This document shows, piece after piece, positions 8,653 to 17,633 of a stretch of 64,000 nt of DNA (positions within the stretch are counted from its first letter, which is position 1; each line of letters starts with the position of its first letter). The DNA comes from Polycladomyces zharkentensis (GTDB lineage Bacteria; Bacillota; Bacilli; Thermoactinomycetales; JIR-001). Location: assembly GCF_016938855.1 (NCBI RefSeq), contig NZ_JAFHAP010000008.1, forward strand, positions 434,280 to 498,279. The letters run 5' to 3'. The notes below the pieces were generated by a model that did no database searches, was not told the origin of the DNA, and was given only the letters and a program-made list of their open reading frames with translations. Position numbers and translations under genes: made by a program.

Positions 8653-9120
8653 TTATATATCCATACGGGGAGGTTCGCATCCTCCTTGTTTGTCCCTTTT
8701 TTTCAACGTGTTTTGCACACGTTCCACCAAACCGGGTGCAAAATCGATCAAACGGTCAAACAGGTGCGTGTTGCCGTCCATATTCAATAAACGCACCCCT
8801 TTCTCCCCCACCACGAGGAACGCCACCGGCGTAATCGAAACTCCGCCGCCGCTGCCTCCTCCGAAGGGCAATTTGCCCGACGACTGACCGTTGCCGCCTT
8901 CCCGTTGTTGTCCCTTGTCCCCTTGGGAACCGTCGTCGGCATAGGCGGTGTCGAATTCGCTCCCGCCCGCCGCAAACCCGAAACCGACGCGTGAGACGGG
9001 AATAATCACACTGCCGTCCGGCGTTTCCACCGGATCCCCCACGATGGTATTGACATCCACCATTTCTTTCAGGTTTTCCATGGCGGTTGACATCAGTCCC
9101 TGAATGGGATGTTCAGCCAT
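8653..9120 (-). CDS. ytfJ: GerW-family sporulation protein (YtfJ)
   Basis: 155 residues, matching the GerW/YtfJ family of forespore proteins required for full L-alanine germination response in Bacillus. The N-terminal half has the family signature MSTAMENLKEMVDVNTIVGD and VIIPVSRVGFGFAAGG. A glycine-rich stretch follows near residues 80-92 (FGGGSGGGVSITPVAFLVV). A charged tail follows. The start ATG at 9120 overlaps the upstream DUF2953 gene by 8 bases, the same ytfI-ytfJ pairing seen in Bacillus. Confidence 0.93.
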   Translation of the reverse strand: MAEHPIQGLMSTAMENLKEMVDVNTIVGDPVETPDGSVIIPVSRVGFGFAAGGSEFDTAYADDGSQGDKGQQREGGNGQSSGKLPFGGGSGGGVSITPVAFLVVGEKGVRLLNMDGNTHLFDRLIDFAPGLVERVQNTLKKRDKQGGCEPPRMDI

Positions 9121-9760
9121 GTTTCGCTTCCCCCCTTACCCGGAAATTGAGCAATAATCGTATACCGGCAAGGATAGCGTGCCCGATCCGAAATCGCACT
9201 ATGCATTGGAAATCGGTCTCCAGATACGCCTTGTCAAACACCGGGTCCACCTGGATCTGCGGCGGACGTTCCCATTGCACATAAGCACCGGCCACCCCGA
9301 CGACCGTTGATTTCACTCCCCAGGCAAGGCCGGTCAGCACGCCGGTTTCCGCCGCGTCCCCCGTTCCGATCGCCGAGCGCCAACTCAGGCTCTCCACATG
9401 AAAGCGCCTCAGCAGGCCGCGTAACCATAGATGCAAATGATGGACGTGTTCCCTGAGCCAAACAAATTGCCGGTGCATGCGCCGGAGTACACCCCACGAC
9501 AAGCGTTCCTGCCAACGCCTCCGACTTTGACGGACGGTTGCCTTAAGGTTCAGCTGCCATTTTCCGTCTTCCGTCATGCCGAACAGCTGGAGTGATGGCA
9601 CTGTCCATCGCAGACGGAACCACTTCCACCACCGGAAAGTAATGTTGATCCGGTCGTCCGTATGTACACGCTTGTATTGAATGTGACAGCGAACCGTTGT
9701 CAAGCTGAGTAAAACCACCATCACGCCCAAACCAAGCAAGATCCACAACAGCGTATTCAT
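9113..9760 (-). CDS. ytfI: DUF2953 membrane-anchored protein (YtfI-like)
   Basis: 215 residues: one N-terminal membrane anchor (residues 4-22) and a basic, Trp- and Arg-rich domain. The C-terminal third has the GTGDAAETGVLTGLAWGVKS region characteristic of DUF2953. Function unknown in Bacillus; the gene is regularly paired with ytfJ. The ATG at 9760 has AGGAGG 9 bases upstream; the longer frame to 9814 has no such site. Confidence 0.8.
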   Translation of the reverse strand: MNTLLWILLGLGVMVVLLSLTTVRCHIQYKRVHTDDRINITFRWWKWFRLRWTVPSLQLFGMTEDGKWQLNLKATVRQSRRRWQERLSWGVLRRMHRQFVWLREHVHHLHLWLRGLLRRFHVESLSWRSAIGTGDAAETGVLTGLAWGVKSTVVGVAGAYVQWERPPQIQVDPVFDKAYLETDFQCIVRFRIGHAILAGIRLLLNFRVRGEAKHG

Positions 9761-10030
9761 TCCTCGATCCTCCTGCCGTCTATTTTTAGCTTGGGCATTT
9801 ATTCCTGTTTGCATACAATTGAGAACCGCTCGTCTTGCGTTTTATGAACAATTGAAAAATGAAGCAAGAAAAGTCGTGCTGAATTACACACAGCCGTTGA
9901 TGCAAATGGATGGAAACCGATCAAGGTACCGGCAGTCACATCCGACACTCGCTTTCAACCCAATCCGAAAGGGCCGGGTTTTCCGGCTCGCTCATCATCA
10001 TCGATAATTAGGGCCATATCCATATGAAAA

Positions 10031-10055
10031 GGCGCGGAATGTCCCGCGCCAATGA
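10031..10055 (-). terminator. Weak terminator after the rhamnose-cluster permease
   Basis: A GGCGCGG/CCGCGCC hairpin is followed on the minus strand by TTTTC. It lies about 170 bases past the MFS stop. The rest of the 9761-10224 gap holds only short unsupported reading frames; nothing recognised. Confidence 0.5.
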
Positions 10056-10224
10056 AATGTATTTGCATGACAAAGTTTCCCACGGTACCGCACCCATGAC
10101 GCCTATCCGGGCGACCGTATCCCATTCTTCCGGACAATGGGCGAGCAAAGCGTCCCATACGAATCGGCAGTGGTCAATATCTGGACAAGGCACAACAGAG
10201 AAGTGCGAACGAGGAAAAGAGCAG

Positions 10225-11556
10225 TCAAACCTTCTTCGTCAAGGCAGTCCGCTCCGCCTCGATTTCCTCCAAAGACTTTCCACTTGTTTGTGGTGCCCAA
10301 ATGACTCCTATCAAGCCACTGACGATAAGGAATCCGGTGAGAATCCAAGCCAACGTTGTGAACCCGGTGGCCGTTAGCACTGGTACAAACAAACTCCAGA
10401 TACCAAGTCCGATTCTGATGACGGCGAAAGCCAAGCCTTGGGCCGTACTGCGAATCATGGTCGGAAACAGTTCAGAAGACCACAGTTGGAAGAATGCTTG
10501 TTGACCAAAACCACTCGCAAAGCCACCCAAAAACACATGCAGCAAAGCAACAACAGGCGTTAACGGAAAGAGCGCCAGAAGTGACATGCCGATCACTTGT
10601 ATCAAGGCACTGACTCCGAACAAAACGCGCCGGTTAACACGATCACTCAAAGGCATGAAGATGAGCGCAGTGCCAATGACTCCGAACAAAAATCCCAAGC
10701 ACTGCATGAACACGCTGGTCGCCTGACTGTTCCCCCCCACTGTTTCCAAAATGTATGGAAGGAAAAATCCGGACGTCCCCGCTGTGAGATTCCAAATTCC
10801 GTACATGGAAATCAAAAAGACCAATGCGCCCAAGTGCGGTTGGGTGAAAAGATCTCGATAACCATTTGCCACGCCAAAATTCTTGGACACAGTCCCCGCC
10901 ACAGTGGATTGCACTGAAGTAGCGGTTTCCACAGCATTCTGCCAACGTACCGATTCGACCATGCCGCGACGCAATAACCACGTGACGATTGCAACGACAA
11001 AGAGATGAGCAAACAACAACCTTGCACCCAAGATCCCCAGCGGAGAAAGCACCAAGGACAGCAACAGACAGACAATCGGTCCCATGTTCCACAGAACTTG
11101 CGCCATACCACTCAGCTTTCCGCGTGCTTTAGCTGGCGCATATTCTGCAATGATGGTCCATGATGCGGGGACATCTGCACCAACGGCCAACCCCACAATG
11201 AAATAACCGATGGCTAACATCCAGGCATTGACGGCAAAGATGATCCACAACATACCAAACGCATAAACCAACAAATCCCAAGAGTAAATTCTTTTTCGAC
11301 CAAAAAGGTCACAAATTCTCCCGCCAATCAGGGCTCCGATCCCGGCCGAGATGGCATTTGAACTAAAAGCGGCCAACAGTCCGAGAGCGGTGTTGGACAT
11401 GTGAAAATAGCTCTGCCAGAGACTCAAACTGGCTGCTCCCGCCACAATCGAGCCTGAGTCGATGTAGTTGGCCATGGAAGCCAATAATGTCCACTTCCAC
11501 TGCTGTTTTGAGTTTTTCGGGTCCTCGAGACTAGCCACAGTACCTGCACTCTTCAT
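10225..11556 (-). CDS. MFS sugar permease, probably for rhamnose or rhamnosides
   Basis: 443-residue major facilitator protein with about twelve membrane segments. It has the sugar-porter-like signatures GGRICDLFGRKRIY in the loop after segment 2 and PLSDRVNRRVLFG in the second half. The ATG at 11556 follows GGGGGTG; the frame extends to a TTG at 11574. As last gene of the rhamnose cluster, 87 bases after the rhamnosidase, it most likely imports rhamnose or short rhamnosides. That substrate is an inference from context; no classical RhaT-type transporter is present. Confidence 0.82.
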   Translation of the reverse strand: MKSAGTVASLEDPKNSKQQWKWTLLASMANYIDSGSIVAGAASLSLWQSYFHMSNTALGLLAAFSSNAISAGIGALIGGRICDLFGRKRIYSWDLLVYAFGMLWIIFAVNAWMLAIGYFIVGLAVGADVPASWTIIAEYAPAKARGKLSGMAQVLWNMGPIVCLLLSLVLSPLGILGARLLFAHLFVVAIVTWLLRRGMVESVRWQNAVETATSVQSTVAGTVSKNFGVANGYRDLFTQPHLGALVFLISMYGIWNLTAGTSGFFLPYILETVGGNSQATSVFMQCLGFLFGVIGTALIFMPLSDRVNRRVLFGVSALIQVIGMSLLALFPLTPVVALLHVFLGGFASGFGQQAFFQLWSSELFPTMIRSTAQGLAFAVIRIGLGIWSLFVPVLTATGFTTLAWILTGFLIVSGLIGVIWAPQTSGKSLEEIEAERTALTKKV

Positions 11557-11643
11557 AACGACACCCCCAAACAAATTTTTATTAAATATTCTGTATTTAT
11601 TGTTTTGTAATCGGTTTCAACAAACATGCGACGGACCTTTCGT

Positions 11644-14337
11644 CTAATTGGCAACCTGATCCTGCAGTGGGTAGTTGAATTGATAGACACCGGAACCCAA
11701 TTCCATACACACACCCTCATTTACTTGTTTGAAACAATGAATACCGTTGACTTTCTCAAGTGGTCTGTCGCCCTCCCTAACAGCGCTTAATGTCGCATGC
11801 GGCAAAACCACAGTTGCCGTAGTATTAGCGGGAATTCGCACAAAGACTTCCATGTGTTGTCCATCCACAAATCCCCAGTGAGCAGCAACCTCACCATACA
11901 TGGTCTGCAGCGATGCTTTGACATACTTCAACGCAGGCTCCGGTTTCGGGCGAATCAAAATGTGTTTGTACCCAGGGTGCTCCTCATCGGTATCGATTCC
12001 GGCCACTACACGGTACAACCATTCTCCGACTGCTCCATACGCATAATGGTTAAATGAATTCATATCGTCACTCCAAAACGATCCGTCGACTTTGATGCTG
12101 TCCCAATGTTCCCACATTGTGGTGGCTCCCTTTGTCACCTGATAAAGCCAAGACGGATAATCTGTCTGTAAAAGCAACTTGTATGCCAGAGCGTTGTATC
12201 CGTTTTGAGACAATGCATGGCATAGATACGGAGTACCGACAAAGCCGGTTGAAAGGTGACAGTTGTTGTCTTCGATGTATTTTGCCAATGTTCGCGCAAT
12301 ACGCCCCCGATGTGACTCATCCACCAAATCGAACCACAAAGCGAGTACATGGGCGGTTTGCGTTGGAACAGACAGACGACCATTGGGCGTCACAAACTCT
12401 CGGCGGAAATGTTCGACGATATTTTTGTAGAGCGTTTCATATTCCTCAACATCGTCGTGTTTGCCGAGTACGCGTGCCGCCCGAGCAAGCAGGCGCGTCG
12501 AATAGGCATAAAAAGCGGTTGCGATGTAGTCTTCGTCCGTGGCACCTTTGTAACTGTTCTCCTTGGCGTCCAAACCGAGCCAATCCCCGTAGTGAGATCC
12601 TGTATTGTACAAGTACTCATTGTCTCCCTGACTGCGCATGTACTCTACCCAAGCCTTCATACTGTCGTACTGTTCTTCCAACAAACGCTTGTCTCCGTAG
12701 CAGAGGTAAACCGTCCACGGGCAAATCACAGCCGCGTCCGCCCATGCCGACGATGAGCTTAAGACTTCACTATCTTCAGGAAAGATGTTTGGAATGACGG
12801 ATGGTACACCTCCACTCGGCCATTGATCCGCCTTGAGATCCCGAAGCCACTTGGTGAAAAATGGCGCCACATTCATGTTAAAGGCGGCCGTGCGAATAAA
12901 TATTTGTGCGTCACCCGTCCAACCAAGTCGTTCATTACGCTGGGGACAGTCTGTCGGAATATCCACAAAATTCCCCTTCTGTCCCCACAAGATGTTATGC
13001 TGCAACTGATTCACAAGCGCATTGGAACACTCAAATCGACCCGTCTGCTCCAAATCCGAGTGGATGACACAACCGATAAAGTCGTCCAGCTTTACATCGC
13101 CGGGGACACCTTCAATTTGCACGTAACGGAAACCTTGATAAGTAAAGTGAGGTTGATACCACTCTTCCCCCTCGCCCTTGCAAACATAGCGAATCGTCTG
13201 TTTTGCCTTACGCAGATTCCCAGTGTAAAAGTTGCCATCCCTGTCCAAGACTTCCGCATGTCTCAAAACGATCTCGGTTCCGGCGGGCGCCTTCACTTTG
13301 AAACGAATCCAGCCGACCATGTTCTGCCCCATATCCAGCACTTTCTCACCCGCAGGCGTGTGGATGAGACGGACCGGCCGAATCTCTTCCACGATGCGTG
13401 TCGGCATGTTTTCTTGAGCGACCAACATATCTTTCCCGCGGGGTAATACAGTCACCCCATACCAGTCGCTGTCATCGTACTCTGCAGTACTCCATCCCGA
13501 TCTTTCCAATCTTGCATCATATATCTCCCCATGATAAATTTCCGACATGAGTATCGGTCCAGTCTGGGATGTCCACGTTTCGTCCGAAACGACAGTTTGG
13601 TTGCGACCATCTGCATACTGGATGTGCATCTGCAGCAACACTGCTCTTTGGTTCCCGTAAACGTTCCGAGCCCCTTCCCAACCGAGCTCGCCCTTATACC
13701 AGCCATTCCCAAGAATCACACCAATCGCATTGGCGCCCCCCCGCAAGTGATGAGTAACATCATAGGTTTGGTACTGCAGGCGGTTGTTGTAACTGGTCCA
13801 GCCAGGTGTCAGCACCCAGTCTCCAACCCGTTCTCCATTTAGTTGGAGCTCATACAACCCCAGACTGGTTACATACACTCTCGCTGTTTTTACCTGTCCC
13901 TCAATTGTGAACGTGGTCCTTAGTAGCGGGCAGACTTGCGTTTGGTCCGTTTCAAATTCTGGGGTAATCCACTTTGCCCTCCACTCGTCGGCACGAAGGA
14001 GACCCATTTCAAATAGCGCAATTTCGCTCCATTCTGACATTTCCCCCTCTTGGTTCCAAGCTCGTACACGATAGTAATATCTCGTGCATGATTTCAGAGG
14101 AGGCCCTTCGTACTCCACATGGACCGATTGATCCGATCGTACCTGTCCCGTGTCCCAAATCACCTGCTGAAAATCAGGGTCATTCTCCGAAACCTGGATT
14201 TGATAGGCAGTCTGCATCACATCGCGAGCATCGGATTGAATTTGCCAGCTGAACCTTGGCCTCAATACGTCGATGCCAATGGGATTCTCCTTGTACTCGC
14301 AACGAAGTTTACACACGCTGAAACTCGTCACGACCAT
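11644..14337 (-). CDS. Alpha-L-rhamnosidase, GH78 family
   Basis: 897-residue inverting glycosidase that releases terminal L-rhamnose from glycosides. It has no signal peptide and is thus probably cytoplasmic. The order is typical: an N-terminal fibronectin-like domain (about 10-110); beta-sandwich domains with the GLYELQLNGERVGDWVLTPGWT motif near 165; a catalytic alpha/alpha toroid with DIPTDCPQRNERLGWTGDAQ near 450 that carries the acid residues; and a C-terminal beta domain. Possible starts are GTG 14340, ATG 14337 and GTG 14331. An unusually strong ribosome site (AGAGGTGAT) overlaps the first two, so 14331 may be the true start. Confidence 0.93.
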   Translation of the reverse strand: MVVTSFSVCKLRCEYKENPIGIDVLRPRFSWQIQSDARDVMQTAYQIQVSENDPDFQQVIWDTGQVRSDQSVHVEYEGPPLKSCTRYYYRVRAWNQEGEMSEWSEIALFEMGLLRADEWRAKWITPEFETDQTQVCPLLRTTFTIEGQVKTARVYVTSLGLYELQLNGERVGDWVLTPGWTSYNNRLQYQTYDVTHHLRGGANAIGVILGNGWYKGELGWEGARNVYGNQRAVLLQMHIQYADGRNQTVVSDETWTSQTGPILMSEIYHGEIYDARLERSGWSTAEYDDSDWYGVTVLPRGKDMLVAQENMPTRIVEEIRPVRLIHTPAGEKVLDMGQNMVGWIRFKVKAPAGTEIVLRHAEVLDRDGNFYTGNLRKAKQTIRYVCKGEGEEWYQPHFTYQGFRYVQIEGVPGDVKLDDFIGCVIHSDLEQTGRFECSNALVNQLQHNILWGQKGNFVDIPTDCPQRNERLGWTGDAQIFIRTAAFNMNVAPFFTKWLRDLKADQWPSGGVPSVIPNIFPEDSEVLSSSSAWADAAVICPWTVYLCYGDKRLLEEQYDSMKAWVEYMRSQGDNEYLYNTGSHYGDWLGLDAKENSYKGATDEDYIATAFYAYSTRLLARAARVLGKHDDVEEYETLYKNIVEHFRREFVTPNGRLSVPTQTAHVLALWFDLVDESHRGRIARTLAKYIEDNNCHLSTGFVGTPYLCHALSQNGYNALAYKLLLQTDYPSWLYQVTKGATTMWEHWDSIKVDGSFWSDDMNSFNHYAYGAVGEWLYRVVAGIDTDEEHPGYKHILIRPKPEPALKYVKASLQTMYGEVAAHWGFVDGQHMEVFVRIPANTTATVVLPHATLSAVREGDRPLEKVNGIHCFKQVNEGVCMELGSGVYQFNYPLQDQVAN

Positions 14338-14630
14338 CACCTCTTATTGTGAAATCCACAGTTTCTGTTTTGATGCGTTTCTCCAATCAAGCTCATTCTC
14401 CCATCTTCTTCAGCGTGAATTTCACCTCCCGTATCCAAATTTGTGGAAGATCGAGGCACCGCCGCGTTGAACATGTCCAACACAGCTTGTGCCTCATTGG
14501 ATTCATCTTTGTACAAATCCTTCACTGCACCGTACGTGAAGGGTGGATTGATTGCTGAAATCACGGAGGATAGCGATTTTCTGATTCTTCTACCCAAGCA
14601 AATCCCTTCACACTTATTTACTTCCGGCAC
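14337..14630 (-). CDS. Small unidentified open frame between deoR-type gene and rhamnosidase
   Basis: A 97-codon frame starting at a GTG fills the gap between the regulator and the rhamnosidase. The middle part (INPPFTYGAVKDLYKDESN) looks protein-like, the ends do not. No family is recognised. It could be a small gene or the decayed end of a larger one. Otherwise this 320-base gap shows no feature. Confidence 0.25.
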   Translation of the reverse strand: MPEVNKCEGICLGRRIRKSLSSVISAINPPFTYGAVKDLYKDESNEAQAVLDMFNAAVPRSSTNLDTGGEIHAEEDGRMSLIGETHQNRNCGFHNKR

Positions 14631-14658
14631 TACTTCCGCTTTCGCTTACAGTCCCTGA

Positions 14659-15423
14659 TCAAACTTCCGCAGTGATGACCTTGATCCGGACCTCACGCAG
14701 CGACTCGATCATGCTTGGATCAACCTCGTCATCGGTGATGATGGTGTCGATATCGCTTACATCCGTAATCGGCGCAAACGCACGCACGCCGAACTTGCTC
14801 GAATCGATGAGCAAAATGGCTTTGTCACAGTTTCGAATCATCTTCTCTTTCACCCGTGCCTGCTCTTCCGTGGCCTCGCTCAACCCGTACTGCAGATGCA
14901 ACCCTTGACAGGAGAGGAACGTTTTCTGAACGTGGTAACCCTCCACGGAGCGTTCCGCCAATGGACCGACGAACGAAAGTGACCGAGGCACCAAAACACC
15001 TCCGACGGAAATCACCTGGATATTCTCCTTGTTTCTGAGCTCCATGACGACCTTAATGGAATTGGTTACTACCGTGAGCGGAATATCCGGCAAGATGCGT
15101 GCCATCTGCCAAGCCGTCGTACTTGCATCCAATGAGATACAGTCCCCGGTCTCCACCAACTGTACCGCTTGAAGAGCGATAGCCTTTTTCTGCTTAATCC
15201 TCTCGATCTCCCGTTCTTCAAAAGGAATTTCAAGGGGACGTTCCTCTCTTGCCACCGCCCCGCCATGCGTGCGGATGACCTTCCCTTCCGCCTCCAATTT
15301 ATCGAGATCACGCCTGATGGTCTCCTCCGTGACTTGGAAGAGCTTGCTCAGTTCAGCGACACGGATGCTTCCTTCGGACTGGACGAGTTCTATGATCTTT
15401 CGATGACGCTCAGCTACCAACAT
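14659..15423 (-). CDS. DeoR-family regulator of the rhamnose cluster
   Basis: 254 residues: N-terminal DeoR winged helix (residues 3-58, with VAELSKLFQVTEETIRRDLD) and a C-terminal sugar-phosphate-sensing domain (DASTTAWQMARIL, then VVTNSI, then SVGGVL). Such regulators usually repress sugar operons and are released by a phosphorylated intermediate, here perhaps rhamnulose-1-phosphate (inference). The ATG at 15423 is preceded by GGAGAAAGAGAG and gives the canonical MLVAERHRKII start; the longer frame to 15597 overlaps the upstream gene and is not needed. Confidence 0.9.
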   Translation of the reverse strand: MLVAERHRKIIELVQSEGSIRVAELSKLFQVTEETIRRDLDKLEAEGKVIRTHGGAVAREERPLEIPFEEREIERIKQKKAIALQAVQLVETGDCISLDASTTAWQMARILPDIPLTVVTNSIKVVMELRNKENIQVISVGGVLVPRSLSFVGPLAERSVEGYHVQKTFLSCQGLHLQYGLSEATEEQARVKEKMIRNCDKAILLIDSSKFGVRAFAPITDVSDIDTIITDDEVDPSMIESLREVRIKVITAEV

Positions 15424-15568
15424 CTCTCTTTCTCCCACCACTTTTGTTTTGTATCGAAGTCTTTTGTACCACGAATCCTTACGGGCAGCAGCGATCCGTA
15501 CAACTGCCGCCGCCTGGAACCAGACACGGTGTCCCGTTCCCCCAACCAACGAGAAATTGCAACGGGTT

Positions 15569-17617
15569 TTAACGGGGGAACGCAGCTGCGACACCACCGT
15601 CGACCGTGATCATGCAACCCGTTGTTTTTGCGGACCGCTGGGACGCCAGGAACAGGATCGCCTCGGCAATGTCTTCAGGCAATACGTTGACATTCAAGAT
15701 GGTGCGCTTGCGGTAATACTCCTCAAGCTCGTCAGGATGAATGCCGTATGCGCGCGCCCGTTCTTCCCGCCAGCTCGAACTCCAGATGTTCGACCCTTGC
15801 AGAACGGCATCCGGCAAAACGGAATTGACGCGAATGCCGCGGCTACCGCCTTCCACAGCCAAGCAACGTGCCAAGTGCGTTTCCATCGCTTTTGCGCTGC
15901 TGTAGGCGGAGGTGTCTTTGCCGGCGTAAATGGCGTTCTTCGACGTCACGAAAACGATGCTGCCGCCGATTCCCTGCACTTCCATCACACGGAACGCCTC
16001 GCGCGCAGTCAGGAAGTAACCGGTGCCGAGCACCGCCAGGTTTTTGTTCCACTCGGCCAGCGATGTTTCCGTCACGGGCGCCGAGCTGGCGAGTCCCGCA
16101 TTCGATACCAGGATATCAATGCCTCCGTACTTGAGAATCGTTTCCGCAAGAGATCGCTGCACCGCGTTCTCGTCGGTTACATCAAGATAAACCGCGGCGG
16201 CCCGCTCCTCGCCGTACAACGCGTTGATCTCTTCCGCCAAGCGATTGGCATTTTCCAACGCCAAGTCTGCGATCACGACGTGAGCCCCTTCCTCCGCCAA
16301 CCGTTTGCAGGTCGCACTGCCGATTCCTCCCGCGCCTCCTGTGATAAAAGCGACGTACCTGGACAGCTCTTTCTCGGGCGGTGCAAGTGTGAGCTTGTAC
16401 AGCTCCAAAGGCCAATACTCGACGTCGAACGACTCTTTTTCATTGAGGGAGACAAATTCGCCCAAAGTCGCGGCGCCGCGCATCACGGCCACGGCGCGGT
16501 GGTACAAAGCGGCGGCGATGTCCGCCATCTTCTTCGACTTGCCTGTGGCCACGACCCCGAGCCCTGGGAGCAGGATGACACGGGGATACGGATCGCTCAT
16601 TTGTTCATTTCCTTCGCGGTTGCGCTCAAAGTATGCCATGTACTCTTTTTTGTAACGTGCAAGCCCGTCGCGAAGCACCTGCACGAGGCCGTCCACATCC
16701 CTCGTCGTCGGATCCCAGTCCACATAGAGCGGCACGCGCTTTGTATGGACGAGGTGATCCGGGCAAGCAGCACCGACTTGAGACAACTTCTCTGCATCCC
16801 GACTGCCCGTAAAGCGCAGGAAATCTTCACTGTCGTCGAACGTCAGGACCACCCGTTTGTTCTCCGACACCATTCCGCGGATAACGGGCAAAATCCGAGC
16901 CGCAATCTCTTTCCGAACTTCTTGGGGAAGCGCCTCATACTTCACGCCTCCGAAGAGTTCCTGTTCATTCACGCGGTCCTCGATATATTGACGGGCTTCC
17001 TCGATCACGTTCAGCGTGTTGCGGTAGCACGCTTCCGAAGTGTCTCCCCAAGTGATCAAGCCGTGCTTCTCCATCAGGACAAGCTCACAATCCGGATTCG
17101 CCGCCACCGCTTCTGCGATCAGTTTGGACAACCGGAACCCTGGCCGAATGTATGGGACCCACACCATGCGCCGGCCGAAGATGCGCTCCGCAATCTCCTT
17201 GCCGTTTTTCGTGCAGCACAAGGAGATGATGCTGTCCGGGTGCGTGTGATCCACATGGGGAAACGGCAAAAAAGCGTGCAACAGCGTTTCAATTGACGGA
17301 CGCGGATGGCGACTGTTGAGCATGCAGTACGACAGGTACTCAACCATCTCCTCGTCCGTCATGGATTCCCGCTCCATTAATGGCAACACATCGTTCAAGC
17401 GGAGTGCCGTAAAATTCTTATCCGTCGCATCAGCCAGATCCGAGCCACTTCCTTTCACCCAGAGCACTTCCACCTTTTCACCGCGGAAGTCGGTCTCCAG
17501 GGTCTTCATGGATGTATTTCCGCCGCCCCAGTTGCAGACCGATCTGTCAGCTCCCAGACGGTTGGACCGTTTGACAAGATCTGATAAGGCAGCATGGAGA
17601 TCGTAGCTGGTTTTCAT
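15569..17617 (-). CDS. rhaEW: Bifunctional rhamnulose-1-phosphate aldolase / short-chain dehydrogenase (RhaEW type)
   Basis: 682-residue fusion. The N-terminal part (about 1-410) is a class II aldolase domain that splits rhamnulose-1-phosphate into DHAP and lactaldehyde; it shows NWGGGNTSMK near 29-38 and DHTHPDS near 126. The C-terminal part (about 425-682) is a short-chain dehydrogenase with TGGAGGIG cofactor loop near 430, NAG, and the YSSAK catalytic motif; it oxidises or reduces lactaldehyde. This fused architecture is that of Bacillus YuxG (RhaEW). AGGAGG sits 9 bases before the ATG. It lies 16 bases after the kinase. Confidence 0.95.
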   Translation of the reverse strand: MKTSYDLHAALSDLVKRSNRLGADRSVCNWGGGNTSMKTLETDFRGEKVEVLWVKGSGSDLADATDKNFTALRLNDVLPLMERESMTDEEMVEYLSYCMLNSRHPRPSIETLLHAFLPFPHVDHTHPDSIISLCCTKNGKEIAERIFGRRMVWVPYIRPGFRLSKLIAEAVAANPDCELVLMEKHGLITWGDTSEACYRNTLNVIEEARQYIEDRVNEQELFGGVKYEALPQEVRKEIAARILPVIRGMVSENKRVVLTFDDSEDFLRFTGSRDAEKLSQVGAACPDHLVHTKRVPLYVDWDPTTRDVDGLVQVLRDGLARYKKEYMAYFERNREGNEQMSDPYPRVILLPGLGVVATGKSKKMADIAAALYHRAVAVMRGAATLGEFVSLNEKESFDVEYWPLELYKLTLAPPEKELSRYVAFITGGAGGIGSATCKRLAEEGAHVVIADLALENANRLAEEINALYGEERAAAVYLDVTDENAVQRSLAETILKYGGIDILVSNAGLASSAPVTETSLAEWNKNLAVLGTGYFLTAREAFRVMEVQGIGGSIVFVTSKNAIYAGKDTSAYSSAKAMETHLARCLAVEGGSRGIRVNSVLPDAVLQGSNIWSSSWREERARAYGIHPDELEEYYRKRTILNVNVLPEDIAEAILFLASQRSAKTTGCMITVDGGVAAAFPR

Positions 17618-17633
17618 GTCTGTCGTCCTCCTA

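Noticed and set aside
10008-10193. 61-codon minus-strand frame after the permease
   Set aside because: Crosses the terminator hairpin and has no recognisable motif.
15449-17296. 615-codon plus-strand frame over the aldolase/dehydrogenase gene
   Set aside because: Antisense shadow of rhaEW; no domain recognised and no ribosome site.
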